Positions 9,663 through 17,258 of a stretch of 64,000 nt of DNA are shown here, piece after piece. Position 1 is the first letter of the stretch; each line of letters opens with the position of its first letter. Position numbers and translations under genes: made by a program. The DNA is from Parabacteroides sp. (GTDB lineage: Bacteria; Bacteroidota; Bacteroidia; Bacteroidales; Tannerellaceae). The stretch is taken from assembly GCA_019417325.1 (NCBI GenBank), contig DXVO01000021.1, positions 62,001 through 126,000 on the forward strand, read 5' to 3'. The notes below the pieces were generated by a model. It did not search any database. It was not told where the DNA came from and worked only from the letters and a program-made list of their open reading frames with translations.

Positions 9663-9747
9663 ATTAGGCGAGGATGACGCAGAAAACGCGGATTAAGAAA
9701 CGAATAGTATGTATTAATCCGCGTTTTACGTGTTATCCGTGTCTAAT
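9663..9747. repeat. Long imperfect inverted repeat, 34-bp arms
   Basis: Arms at 9663-9696 and 9714-9747 match at 27 of 34 positions. The inner 14 bases (AAAACGCGGATTAA) match perfectly around a 17-base loop. It resembles an intergenic REP/MITE-like unit. There is no open reading frame in it. Confidence 0.65.
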
Positions 9748-9925
9748 AAATAATATCAACCTCTTTATCTATTAGTAAACATTATGCCATCTGTATCAAC
9801 AAACTGACAAAGCTAAACTTTGTGAGAGCTGCGTATTTGTAATCATTCCCGGATATCGTGCATACAGACAACGTAGGAAGGGGGTACTTTGTCATTTTGA
9901 CACTTTGATAAAAAAGGAGATGTGT

Positions 9926-10447
9926 TTATAGGAGTGATTGCATAGGCGACTCCAGTTCGAGTAAGAGCTTCTTGGCTGGAAGTCCGCCTGCATATCCGGT
10001 TAGTTTCTGATTGCTTCCAATAACCCGATGGCATGGAACAATGATGGAAATAGCATTTGCCCCGTTAGCAGCAGCTACAGCCCGTATGGCTTTGGGATTG
10101 CCTAACCGTTCTGAGAGTCCGGCATATGAAACGGTTGTGCCATAAGGAATATGTAATAATTCATCCCATACTGATTTTTGGAAATCTGTTCCGATAAAAA
10201 GCAGGGGTATATCGAATGTCTTTCTTTTGTGGTTGAAATATTCGTTCAGTTGAGTAATGGTATTTGCTATTGTTTCGGATTCTTTCTCGATATACTGTGC
10301 TTGCAATCCTTTTTGGATCCTTTCGTCTATCAGCCTTCTACGTTCTTCATTCTGCCAGTCGCATAGGCAAAGTTTTCCTTTATAGGAACCAAGAATCAAC
10401 TCTCCGCAGGGGGATTGGTAATATTGTATCTGAATCATTTCTTCCAT
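9926..10447 (-). CDS. ogt: Methylated-DNA--protein-cysteine methyltransferase
   Basis: A 173-residue suicide DNA-repair protein that moves the alkyl group from O6-methylguanine (and O4-methylthymine) to its own cysteine. The active-site motif P-C-H-R-V-I-G is near residue 138, preceded by the helix-turn-helix region with Y-x-x-L-S-E-R-L-G and followed by G-Y-A-G-G-L. Length fits the Ogt type without the Ada N-terminal domain. The coding end at 9926 is followed by a gene-free stretch. It is divergent from the acetyltransferase unit at 10545. Confidence 0.92.
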   Translation of the reverse strand: MEEMIQIQYYQSPCGELILGSYKGKLCLCDWQNEERRRLIDERIQKGLQAQYIEKESETIANTITQLNEYFNHKRKTFDIPLLFIGTDFQKSVWDELLHIPYGTTVSYAGLSERLGNPKAIRAVAAANGANAISIIVPCHRVIGSNQKLTGYAGGLPAKKLLLELESPMQSLL

Positions 10448-10516
10448 GTATCTTTATTTTTGATTTATAGATAGTTTGCCTGTCTCTATTTTCTCACAAA
10501 TATAAGCGAACTTTTG

Positions 10517-10524
10517 TATATTTG
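10517..10524 (+). promoter_or_regulatory. Possible -7 box TATATTTG
   Basis: Fits the Bacteroidetes -7 consensus TAnnTTTG and lies 21 bases before the acetyltransferase start. No clear -33 box is seen at the usual spacing. Confidence 0.45.
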
Positions 10525-10544
10525 TGAAAAAGTAAAATATTTAT

Positions 10545-11609
10545 ATGGAGACAAACTACCAAAGATTCCTTTCCGGTGAATATTGCAACCACCTTGATGA
10601 AGAGGTTCTGGATATGATTGTACGCAACAGGCAATTGCTGGCAAAGCTTAATTCTGTTGATATGCCGGATGAAGAATCAAGAACCGCACTGCTGCATCAG
10701 ATATTTGGCAGGGTAGGTAAATATGTAAGTATTGGTGCAAATTTCCATTGTGAATGTGGCAAGCATATTTTTATGGGAGATAAAGTGGTCATCAACATGA
10801 ACTGTACATTTTTGGATGATAACTATATTACAATAGGGAACAATGTATTGATTGCTCCCAATGTACAACTATATACGGCTACCCATCCGATATCCGTTGC
10901 CGAGCGGTTTGTTGAAGATTGGGATGAACAGTCCGGCGACCTTTTCTTCCGGACAAAAGCATTACCTATTACAATCGGAAATAATGTATGGATAGGTGGG
11001 GGTGCGATTGTCTTACCGGGTATAATCATAGGCGATAATTGTGTGATAGGAGCGGGGAGTGTTGTTACAAAGTCTATACCTGCCAATAGTGTGGCTGCTG
11101 GAAATCCATGTAGAGTGATTCGGAAATTATCAGTGGATAGAAACTATAAATTTAGGGAGGCTACTTTGGATGATATACCTGAATTGAAGGATATGTATAA
11201 GGCCACTTTACGTACAGTCAATAGAGCAGATTATACACCGGAAGAAATAGAAGATTGGGCTTCATGTGGCGACGATATCTCTCATTTGACGGATTTGATA
11301 ACCAATTTATATTTTATTGTAGCATTAAATTATATCAATGAAATAATAGGTTTTAGTGCTATTGGGAGAGATGGATATTTGCAGTCCCTGTTTATACATA
11401 AGGATTACCAGCGAAAAGGTGTTGCCAGTTTTCTTTTGGATAAGGTAGAAAAATATGCCATTGAACATCATGTGGAAGTAATCACATCAGAAGTCTGTAT
11501 CACAGCAAAGCCTTTTTTTGAGAGAAAAGGCTACATAGTGGAAAAAGAACAAAAACGGAGAGCAAATAGATTATGCCTGACAAATTATTGGATGAGGAAA
11601 GTTTTATGA
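10545..11609 (+). CDS. Fused hexapeptide O-acetyltransferase and GNAT acetyltransferase
   Basis: A 354-residue two-enzyme protein. Residues 1-190 are a maltose/galactoside O-acetyltransferase (LbH, Maa/LacA type): the Maa N-cap, the hexapeptide-repeat coil with T-A-T-H-P near residue 108, I-G-N-N-V-W-I-G-G near 144 and A-G-N-P-C-R-V-I. Residues 200-350 are a GNAT domain with the acetyl-CoA loop Y-Q-R-K-G-V-A near 285 and P-F-F-E-R-K-G-Y near 325. Both parts are separate proteins in most bacteria. The stop overlaps the next start by ATGA, so it is translationally coupled to the DUF3788 gene. Substrates unknown. Confidence 0.85.
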   Translation: METNYQRFLSGEYCNHLDEEVLDMIVRNRQLLAKLNSVDMPDEESRTALLHQIFGRVGKYVSIGANFHCECGKHIFMGDKVVINMNCTFLDDNYITIGNNVLIAPNVQLYTATHPISVAERFVEDWDEQSGDLFFRTKALPITIGNNVWIGGGAIVLPGIIIGDNCVIGAGSVVTKSIPANSVAAGNPCRVIRKLSVDRNYKFREATLDDIPELKDMYKATLRTVNRADYTPEEIEDWASCGDDISHLTDLITNLYFIVALNYINEIIGFSAIGRDGYLQSLFIHKDYQRKGVASFLLDKVEKYAIEHHVEVITSEVCITAKPFFERKGYIVEKEQKRRANRLCLTNYWMRKVL

Positions 11610-12052
11610 ATAAGAATAACAAAGAGAATATGCAACAATCATTTCAACCGCCAACTCCCGAAATCCTGGAAGGTTTAGTCGGTACAAAGCTTTTTCAGGT
11701 ATGGATGTCACTCTGCCGGTTAATTGAGCAAAAATATGAAATGGAGCAGCTTTGGAATCCCGGAGGAAAAGCATGGGTATATGAATATAAATACCGTAGG
11801 GGTGGGAAAACTCTTTGTGCCTTGTATGCGAAAGAAAATGTTCTTGGATTTATGATTATATTGGGAAAAGATGAACGCACAAAGTTTGAAAGTGAACGGG
11901 AGTCTTTTTCAGAAGAAGTACGGACTGTATATGATAATGCGACGACTTACCATGATGGCAAGTGGATAATGTTTGAATTGAAAGATACAAGTTTATTTAA
12001 TGATATGGAGCGGCTTCTGTTTATTAAGAGGAAGCCTAATCGGAAAAAGTAG
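11606..12052 (+). CDS. DUF3788 family protein
   Basis: A 148-residue cytoplasmic protein of the DUF3788 family, recognised by the L-W-N-P-G-G-K-A-W-x-Y-E-Y-K-Y core and a following G-F-M-I-I-L-G-K-D-E segment. Function unknown; the fold is YdhG/DUF1801-like in spirit but I cannot verify this. The start at 11606 is chosen because its ATG overlaps the upstream TGA and has GAGGAAA at good spacing; an ATG at 11573 would overlap the previous gene by 37 bases. It is the middle gene of a three-gene unit. Confidence 0.75.
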   Translation: MNKNNKENMQQSFQPPTPEILEGLVGTKLFQVWMSLCRLIEQKYEMEQLWNPGGKAWVYEYKYRRGGKTLCALYAKENVLGFMIILGKDERTKFESERESFSEEVRTVYDNATTYHDGKWIMFELKDTSLFNDMERLLFIKRKPNRKK

Positions 12053-13110
12053 TGGAGATGAATGACAGAATCAAAATGATAACTGATGACAAAGAACAGG
12101 TTGAGGCTTTGGCTCCGGTTATTATTTCTGCAAGTAGAAGTACAGACATCCCTGCGTTTTATGCAAAATGGTTTATCAATAGATTGAAAGCTGGTTATGT
12201 TGTATGGTACAATCCCTTTAATCAACAACCAATGTATATTTCATTCAAAAATTGTAAAGTGGTGGTTTTTTGGACTAAAAACCCAAAGCCATTAATTCCA
12301 TATCTGAATGAACTCGAAGAAAGGGGTATTAATTATTATTTCCAGTATACACTCAATGATTATGAAAAAGAAAAATTTGAACCCAATGTTCCCACTTTGA
12401 TAAGTAGGATAGAAACGTTTAAAAAACTTTCCTTTTTGATAGGAAAGGATAAGGTTATCTGGCGTTTTGATCCGCTTATTATGACTAAAGAACTTACTCC
12501 AAGGGTATTATTAACTCGTATCTGGAACATTGGAAATGCTTTAAAAGGCTATACGGATAAACTTGTCTTTAGTTTTGTTGATGTCAGGACGTATCGTAAG
12601 GTTCAAAAGAATCTTCTTAAAGAAACGAATGCTTTCACCAGAGAGAACTTGGATATGGCAGAGCCTACCCAAACTCAAATAACTGAAATTGTTGAGGGCC
12701 TTACCAAAATTCGTGCGGCTTGGGCACAAAGCGGATGGAATATCTCATTGGCTACTTGTGCCGAAGATATTGATTTGGACAAATACGGTATTGAACATAA
12801 CCGTTGCATAGATGGAGAATTGATGAAACGATGTTTTTCCGATGATACCGATTTAATATACTATCTTAATTACGGTAAGTTGCCGGAGAAAACGTTATTC
12901 GGAGATGAATCGAAAGTCCCACTAAAGCCGCTTAAACTGAAAGATAAAGGTCAAAGAAAAACATGTGGTTGTATGGTAAGCAAAGATATAGGGATGTATA
13001 ATACTTGCTCTCATTTCTGTGTTTACTGTTATGCAAATACTTCGAGGAAAGCAGTAAAAGCCAATAAGGACAATATGAATGATAGAAGTGAAAGTTTACT
13101 TTCCAAATAG
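12052..13110 (+). CDS. DUF1848 family Fe-S protein (radical SAM-like)
   Basis: A 352-residue protein of the DUF1848 family. The N-terminal block I-I-S-A-S-R-S-T-D-I-P-A-F-Y and the F-W-T-K-N-P segment near residue 75 are diagnostic. The C-terminus carries a cysteine cluster (C-G-C, then C-S-H-F-C-V-Y-C near residues 320-327) expected to bind an iron-sulfur cluster, placed at the end instead of the start as in classical radical SAM enzymes. It starts at GTG 12052, which shares its G with the upstream TAG; ATG 12058 is the alternative. No substrate is known. It closes the operon that starts with the acetyltransferase fusion. Confidence 0.8.
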   Translation: MEMNDRIKMITDDKEQVEALAPVIISASRSTDIPAFYAKWFINRLKAGYVVWYNPFNQQPMYISFKNCKVVVFWTKNPKPLIPYLNELEERGINYYFQYTLNDYEKEKFEPNVPTLISRIETFKKLSFLIGKDKVIWRFDPLIMTKELTPRVLLTRIWNIGNALKGYTDKLVFSFVDVRTYRKVQKNLLKETNAFTRENLDMAEPTQTQITEIVEGLTKIRAAWAQSGWNISLATCAEDIDLDKYGIEHNRCIDGELMKRCFSDDTDLIYYLNYGKLPEKTLFGDESKVPLKPLKLKDKGQRKTCGCMVSKDIGMYNTCSHFCVYCYANTSRKAVKANKDNMNDRSESLLSK

Positions 13111-13141
13111 AAACATCTGATTAGATATTTCCTTCTTTTGT

Positions 13142-13185
13142 AATAAGCCTCCAATCAAAAATCTTGCCAGAGGCTTATTCTTTTA
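13142..13185. terminator. Terminator between converging genes
   Basis: Perfect arms AATAAGCCTC/GAGGCTTATT followed by CTTTTAC, between the DUF1848 gene and the converging sialidase. Confidence 0.75.
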
Positions 13186-13206
13186 CTTTAAAATATTTTG
13201 ATATCT

Positions 13207-14373
13207 TTATTTAAAGCTAATGGCTGTAAATTCGATTATTTTATAATTATCTTTCTCATAAAGAACACCTATTTGTTTGTCTGCTATTTGGACTAAATCG
13301 GAGTAGGCTGCATAGTCAATGGATTGTTCATTCTGTGTTTTGCCATAAATAAGAAAATCCTTAATCCAACTTTTCCCTTCATTGAAACTGATACGTAAAG
13401 TAAGATTATTCCGGTGGAGTGTGTCGGCTGCATTACAAAAAGCTAACATTGTCTGTCCGTTCTGTTCTCCCAAAGAAAGAATACTGCCTTGGCAAACTGG
13501 GTCAATCAAAATCGGATCAAAGTAAGGCGATTCCCAGGTTTCGCCACCATCATTACTTAAGCTGATTAATCGTGCTTTGACGTTACCTTGTTGGTTGCGA
13601 CTGTTCATCATCAGTTTTCCATTGCTTAGTTCCACAACCATTGATTCATTACTTCCGGCATAAGCAATGTCAGTACTGAGATGAAAAGTTTTTCCGTGAT
13701 CGTCGGTGTAATAACCATGAGCTTGATAGTGTTTCCCATATGCTTGCGGATCTCCGAAGGAATGATTTGCTGCCACATAAATTCTGCCTTTATACGGACC
13801 GTTCTGGATTTGTATTGCGTGACCAGGTGTGTTTGCATAATATCGCCAGTCTGCTTTCTTGACGGAAGAGGTTATGTCCGTCGGTTCTGACCATGATTCG
13901 CCTCCGTCGATAGAAGTAGTGAACCAACATCGTTTATCTCCTTTACCGGATAAAATGTCTGCTTCGGGAACATTACCTGTATTATAAAACAGGAATAATC
14001 TCCCTTGTGGAAATCGGGAATCTGTTAAATCTAAAACAGGGGCGGGGTTGCATACTTGCAGTTTCCCGTTGCGGGCTACCACTTGCAGTTTACTCCAGTT
14101 ATAGCCATTATCCTTGCTTCGTTTCATTACTAAATCGATATGTCCGAAATCTCCGGCATGATTGACACGTCCTTCGCAGAAAGCCAACAGGTCGCCGTTG
14201 GGAATCCGGATAATTGCCGGAATGCGGAAACTTTTATAACCTTCCTCTCCTGAGATAAAGACTGCTACTTCATTTTTACTTTCAAAAGATAATTGTGCAT
14301 AGATATTAGGAGCAATAGTCAAATAATTTAAGACAAGTATAAATAGAACTTTATAGAATGTTTTCATGTCCAA
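13207..14373 (-). CDS. Exo-alpha-sialidase (GH33)
   Basis: A 388-residue secreted neuraminidase that frees terminal sialic acid from host glycans. It has a signal peptide (residues about 1-27, ending I-Y-A-Q), the F-R-I-P-A-I-I-R-I segment with the first catalytic arginine near residue 45, and Asp-box repeats S-x-D-x-G-x-x-W at about 90 (S-K-D-N-G-Y-N-W), 155 (S-I-D-G-G-E-S-W), 225, 280 (S-N-D-G-G-E-T-W) and 340. There is no nan operon next to it. Length matches a compact single-domain GH33; no carbohydrate-binding domain is seen. Confidence 0.9.
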   Translation of the reverse strand: MDMKTFYKVLFILVLNYLTIAPNIYAQLSFESKNEVAVFISGEEGYKSFRIPAIIRIPNGDLLAFCEGRVNHAGDFGHIDLVMKRSKDNGYNWSKLQVVARNGKLQVCNPAPVLDLTDSRFPQGRLFLFYNTGNVPEADILSGKGDKRCWFTTSIDGGESWSEPTDITSSVKKADWRYYANTPGHAIQIQNGPYKGRIYVAANHSFGDPQAYGKHYQAHGYYTDDHGKTFHLSTDIAYAGSNESMVVELSNGKLMMNSRNQQGNVKARLISLSNDGGETWESPYFDPILIDPVCQGSILSLGEQNGQTMLAFCNAADTLHRNNLTLRISFNEGKSWIKDFLIYGKTQNEQSIDYAAYSDLVQIADKQIGVLYEKDNYKIIEFTAISFK

Positions 14374-14604
14374 TATGTTTGTATGGTTAATTTGAATTTA
14401 AGTTCTTGCATTTACTTTTTCACAAAGGAAATGTTTATTCATGGTAAAAACAAAGGTTGGGAGTAGACATTTTGTTTCAGGGTAGTTTAGTTGCCCTTAC
14501 TATAAAGTTCGAACATTCTTTTCCTTTCTACTCTTGGATATAGGTCATTCACAAGAAATACTGGCTATTCAGATAATAGATTATCTACTATTTCAACTTG
14601 GTTT

Positions 14605-14677
14605 TATCTTTGTATTGTAAGCTTACAGAGATAGTTAATTTATTGGCGGGTTCCGAAAAGCCACGGAGAGAGTAGGA
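14605..14677 (+). promoter_or_regulatory. Leader shared with the orphan gene at the right end
   Basis: Begins with the -7-like box TATCTTTG, then a palindrome around GTAAGCTTAC, an exact 18-base block GGCGGGTTCCGAAAAGCC at 14645-14662, and GAGAGTAGGA. The same elements in the same order lie upstream of the gene at 63374-63904 (minus strand, 63921-63991). Distance from AGTAGGA to the start codon is 17 bases here and 16 there. Confidence 0.8.
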
Positions 14678-14680
14678 TAA

Positions 14681-14698
14681 ATGAATTATATATTATGA
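14681..14698 (+). CDS. Possible five-codon leader (M-N-Y-I-L)
   Basis: An ATG three bases after AGGA opens a five-codon frame whose TGA overlaps the ATG of the 191-residue gene. It could couple translation, or be chance: the sister leader at the right end has no such frame. Confidence 0.25.
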   Translation: MNYIL

Positions 14699-15270
14699 TA
14701 GAATTTGAACATCAAAATATGGCATCGTATAAATGTGTGGATTTTAGGACTTCACAAACCGGTTTATCTGTAGGTATTAAAAAAGTAGATGATAATTGGG
14801 TAATCTTAGATACTATAGAAAATTGTAGTGAATGGTTATCATCTTGTTCAGCTATAGTCTTAATAAGTCATCAGAATAAAAAAGCAGCATTATATCACTA
14901 TCCTGCCGGGAAATTGAAAAATAATAAAGAAAAGGTTGATATAGCATATAATGACATGATTATAGGTATAGGTGTTAGAGAAAAAATAGATGAAGTATTT
15001 ATATATACAGGAAACCTGCCTGTGCCTCCATCTCATAGTATAACGCGATATGCAACGGAAGATGTTGCTAATATTAAAACTTATTTGTTAGAAAAAGGAA
15101 TACCTGGGGATAAGTTGAAAGGCTGTTTCACAGAGTATGGAACAGCCAGGGTCTGTATGAAAGATGGTAAAATCCAAACGGGCATTAGTTGGGGTGGAGT
15201 CTGTCATAGTTATGAAAATATGCTTAAAGGCACACGTCCTGAAGTTGCCGATACAGTCCATTTGTTTTAG
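14695..15270 (+). CDS. Orphan 191-residue protein, possibly CheD/CNF-like
   Basis: I do not recognise this protein with certainty. It is 191 residues long and has no signal peptide or membrane segment. Near residues 50-72 the order C-S-A-I-V-L-I-S-H, then K-A-A-L-Y-H-Y-P-A-G recalls the Cys and His region of CheD-type glutamine deamidases, and a Gly-Gly-Val-Cys stretch follows near residue 170; this is only a pattern resemblance. The leader is shared with the orphan gene at 63374-63904. A strong terminator 70 bases downstream makes it a single-gene unit. Base composition is richer in A and T than the sialidase next to it. Confidence 0.6.
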   Translation: MIEFEHQNMASYKCVDFRTSQTGLSVGIKKVDDNWVILDTIENCSEWLSSCSAIVLISHQNKKAALYHYPAGKLKNNKEKVDIAYNDMIIGIGVREKIDEVFIYTGNLPVPPSHSITRYATEDVANIKTYLLEKGIPGDKLKGCFTEYGTARVCMKDGKIQTGISWGGVCHSYENMLKGTRPEVADTVHLF

Positions 15271-15339
15271 TTTTTTATCGAATTGTTTGTGGCAGTACCG
15301 GAAATAAGTAGTAAGTATCATGGGGTTACTTTTAAATAA

Positions 15340-15376
15340 AAAGGAGTTGTGCCGGTTTTGGCACAACTCCTTTTTT
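15340..15376 (+). terminator. Terminator of the orphan 191-residue gene
   Basis: Arms AAAGGAGTTGTGCC and GGCACAACTCCTTT, then a run of T. Confidence 0.92.
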
Positions 15377-15486
15377 ATAGAGATAAAAATATGTATTATA
15401 ACCCTTCTTGAAGTTTATATTCTATTGATAATAAAAATCGCAGAGTTTGGTTTCGTTTTTGGTGATTCCGTCTTTTGTCTCTGTAT

Positions 15487-15636
15487 AACCCTATCACGTC
15501 GATAGGCGGATTCAATGTATTGCCCGACTACGATTTGAATGATATGCCGACAGACCATGCAGGACTGGTATTGATTGGTGGTATGCATTGGTTTTCGCCC
15601 GAAGCAGCACAAATTGTTCTGCTTGTTGAGAATTAA
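15487..15636 (+). pseudogene. C-terminal remnant of a DJ-1/PfpI family protein
   Basis: An open stretch of 49 codons ending at a TAA encodes I-G-G-F-N-V-L-P-D-Y, D-H-A-G-L-V-L-I-G-G and W-F-S-P-E-A-A, which is the middle of a DJ-1/PfpI (glutamine amidotransferase-like) protein just before its nucleophile elbow. No start codon lies in frame: a stop at 15463 closes the frame upstream. Neither the N-terminal third nor the active-site Cys region is found. A relic left of the island. Confidence 0.65.
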
Positions 15637-15747
15637 AGAACATCATTCTCATAACTTCTATCTTTTTCTCCTTTAGATACAAGCCTAAGAATATGTTACA
15701 AAGTTAGCCTACTTTTTTATTATGATTAGATACTTAAATAAAACTTA

Positions 15748-15792
15748 AAATACCCGACTTTACATTCTAAGGTGTAAAATCGGGTATTTTTT
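15748..15792. terminator. Terminator, probably the original one of the tRNA-Ser gene
   Basis: Long stem: AAATACCCGA plus TTTACA pair with TGTAAA plus TCGGGTATTT, with a T run on the plus strand and an A run on the other side. It is 30 bases left of the island's left border. Before the island entered, this hairpin would have stood just downstream of the minus-strand tRNA-Ser gene. Confidence 0.75.
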
Positions 15793-15822
15793 CATTAAAA
15801 CATTGATTTCTAATGTTTATTT

Positions 15823-15846
15823 GCGGAGAGATAGGGTATTGAACCC
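15823..15846. other. attL of island A
   Basis: Fourteen exact bases of the tRNA-Ser 3' end, then a weaker match (GAACCC) giving 21 of 24 positions in common with attR. Confidence 0.85.
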
Positions 15847-16030
15847 AAACATCTAACCGCCTATAAATCAGCTTTTTATTTTCCAAAATTTCAAATAGGT
15901 AACGAAACAGTAACGATTTTTGCAGGGTTATTTGTCCGGCTTTGTCCGCTGTTTGTCTGCCTATCTCACGGATTCAAAGATACAACACATTTTTTAATTA
16001 CGCAAATCTCTGTATATAAATGTTTCAGCT

Positions 16031-16083
16031 TAGGTGCAAGGTGCAAGCTATATATATAGATATATACTTGCACCTTGCACCTA
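16031..16083. repeat. 53-bp palindrome with 17-bp perfect arms
   Basis: The arm TAGGTGCAAGGTGCAAG at 16031-16047 and its perfect complement at 16067-16083 enclose an alternating TA core. Each arm is itself a tandem of GGTGCAA. It lies 200 bases inside attL and just before the ars promoter region. Could be a terminator-type insulator, a recombination site or a protein-binding site. Confidence 0.8.
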
Positions 16084-16122
16084 TCCGAAAAAATATGCCG
16101 TATTATTTGGCTATTCAAAATA

Positions 16123-16144
16123 TTGTTCGTAGTTTTGCGAACAA
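16123..16144 (+). promoter_or_regulatory. Probable ArsR operator 1
   Basis: Perfect inverted repeat TTGTTCG (8-base spacer) CGAACAA, 22 bases before the arsR start. It shares GTTCGTAG with the second palindrome at 16518. Confidence 0.75.
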
Positions 16145-16166
16145 CAAAGAAGAAAGGAGAATTGGA

Positions 16167-16493
16167 GTGAAAGAGAAACAGTACACAACAGAGCAGGAAC
16201 AGATTGCTCGGTTTGCCAAAGCAATGGGACATCCGGCACGGATGGCTATTCTTGCTTTCTTGGCAAAACAAGATAGTTGCTTCTTCGGTGATATTCACGA
16301 AGAACTACCTATTGCTAAAGCAACCGTTTCGCAGCATTTGAAAGAATTGAAAGAAGCTGGCTTAATTCAGGGGGAAATAGAAACGCCCAAAGTCCGGTAT
16401 TGTATAAACCGGGAGAACTGGGAACTTGCCCAAAAATTGTTTGCAGCTTTTTTAGGGGACTGTAAATGTAAAGGTACATCGTGCTGTGAATAG
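16167..16493 (+). CDS. arsR: ArsR family arsenic-responsive repressor
   Basis: A 108-residue winged-helix metalloregulator. The GTG start at 16167 is chosen because AGGAG precedes it by 7 bases and because this leaves the palindrome at 16123-16144 outside the gene; upstream ATGs would place the operator inside the coding region. F-A-K-A-M-G-H-P-A-R-M-A-I-L is the usual first helix, and K-A-T-V-S-Q-H-L-K-E-L-K-E-A-G-L the recognition helix. Cysteines near the end of the domain (C-K-C-K-G-T-S-C-C at the C-terminus) could bind arsenite. First gene of the ars operon. Confidence 0.9.
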   Translation: MKEKQYTTEQEQIARFAKAMGHPARMAILAFLAKQDSCFFGDIHEELPIAKATVSQHLKELKEAGLIQGEIETPKVRYCINRENWELAQKLFAAFLGDCKCKGTSCCE

Positions 16494-16517
16494 CAGTACC
16501 TTTTTTTTGGAATAATT

Positions 16518-16535
16518 GTTCGTAGTTCTACGAAC
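16518..16535 (+). promoter_or_regulatory. Probable ArsR operator 2
   Basis: Perfect palindrome GTTCGTAG-TT-CTACGAAC, 29 bases before the thioredoxin-like gene, sharing its half-site with operator 1. It suggests a second ArsR-controlled promoter inside the operon. Confidence 0.8.
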
Positions 16536-16564
16536 TACGATTATTATATTAACTTTAAAGTAGA

Positions 16565-16804
16565 ATGACAATGGAAATTAAAGTATTAGGAACTGGGTGT
16601 TCAAGCTGTAAAGCCTTGTACGAAACTACCAAACAAGCTATTTCAGAATTAGGTTGCGATGCAACCCTTATCAAAGAGGAAGATTTATTGAAAATCATGG
16701 AGTATAACATTTTAGGGCTTCCGGCTTTGGTGATTGACGAGAAAGTCGTATCAGCCGGGAAAAAGTTATCCCTTGCAGAAGTGAAAGAGTTGATAACCAA
16801 ATAA
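16565..16804 (+). CDS. Small thioredoxin-family protein (arsE-like)
   Basis: A 79-residue redox protein of the TM0996/MTH895 type, with the active site C-S-S-C at residues 12-15 in the loop G-T-G-C-S-S-C-K-A-L-Y and a cis-proline segment G-L-P-A-L near residue 56. Such tiny glutaredoxin-like proteins are regular members of anaerobe ars operons, where they probably supply thiols for arsenate or organoarsenical reduction. The start is ATG 16565 (or 16571). It follows operator 2. Confidence 0.85.
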   Translation: MTMEIKVLGTGCSSCKALYETTKQAISELGCDATLIKEEDLLKIMEYNILGLPALVIDEKVVSAGKKLSLAEVKELITK

Positions 16805-16813
16805 AAATGAACT

Positions 16814-17257
16814 ATGAGAAAATTATTTTATCTACTGATTGCAACGCTGGTCTTAGTTTCCTGTGGTAACGGTTCAAAGAAAAAGACCGGAGAAAATCAA
16901 GCGGAAGAAATACAGTCTAACCGCATAGAGGTTCTTTATTTTCATGGAGCGCAACGGTGTATCACTTGCCGGGCGATAGAAACAAATACAGTAGCCCTTT
17001 TGGATAGCCTTTATTCAAAAGAAAAAGCAGACGGTAAAATTATCTATAAAGTGATAGATATTTCAAAGAAAGAAAATGAAGCGATTGCAGACAAGTACGA
17101 AGTTACATGGTCGTCTTTGTTTGTAAACGGCTGGAAAGACGGCAAAGAGAATGTAAACAACATGACCGAGTTTAGTTTTTCCAATGCGAAAAATACACCG
17201 GACAAGTTTAAAGAGGGAATTAAAAGCAAGATTGACGAATTGTTAAAACAGTTGTAA
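16814..17257 (+). CDS. arsF: ArsF-type lipoprotein with a CxxC motif
   Basis: A 147-residue lipoprotein: signal peptide with lipobox L-V-S-C (acylated Cys about residue 17), then a thioredoxin-like domain with C-I-T-C near residue 55 preceded by Y-F-H-G-A-Q-R. Family members are annotated as the ArsF subunit of a nitrophenyl or aromatic arsenical reductase. It acts at the cell surface or in the periplasm. It sits one base before the ArsG-like permease and is coupled to it. Confidence 0.8.
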   Translation: MRKLFYLLIATLVLVSCGNGSKKKTGENQAEEIQSNRIEVLYFHGAQRCITCRAIETNTVALLDSLYSKEKADGKIIYKVIDISKKENEAIADKYEVTWSSLFVNGWKDGKENVNNMTEFSFSNAKNTPDKFKEGIKSKIDELLKQL

Positions 17258-17258
17258 G

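Noticed and set aside
16020..16166. Longer arsR with an N-terminal extension from an upstream start
   Set aside because: It would place the ArsR palindrome and part of the 53-bp palindrome inside the gene; GTG 16167 has a good ribosome-binding site and the family length.
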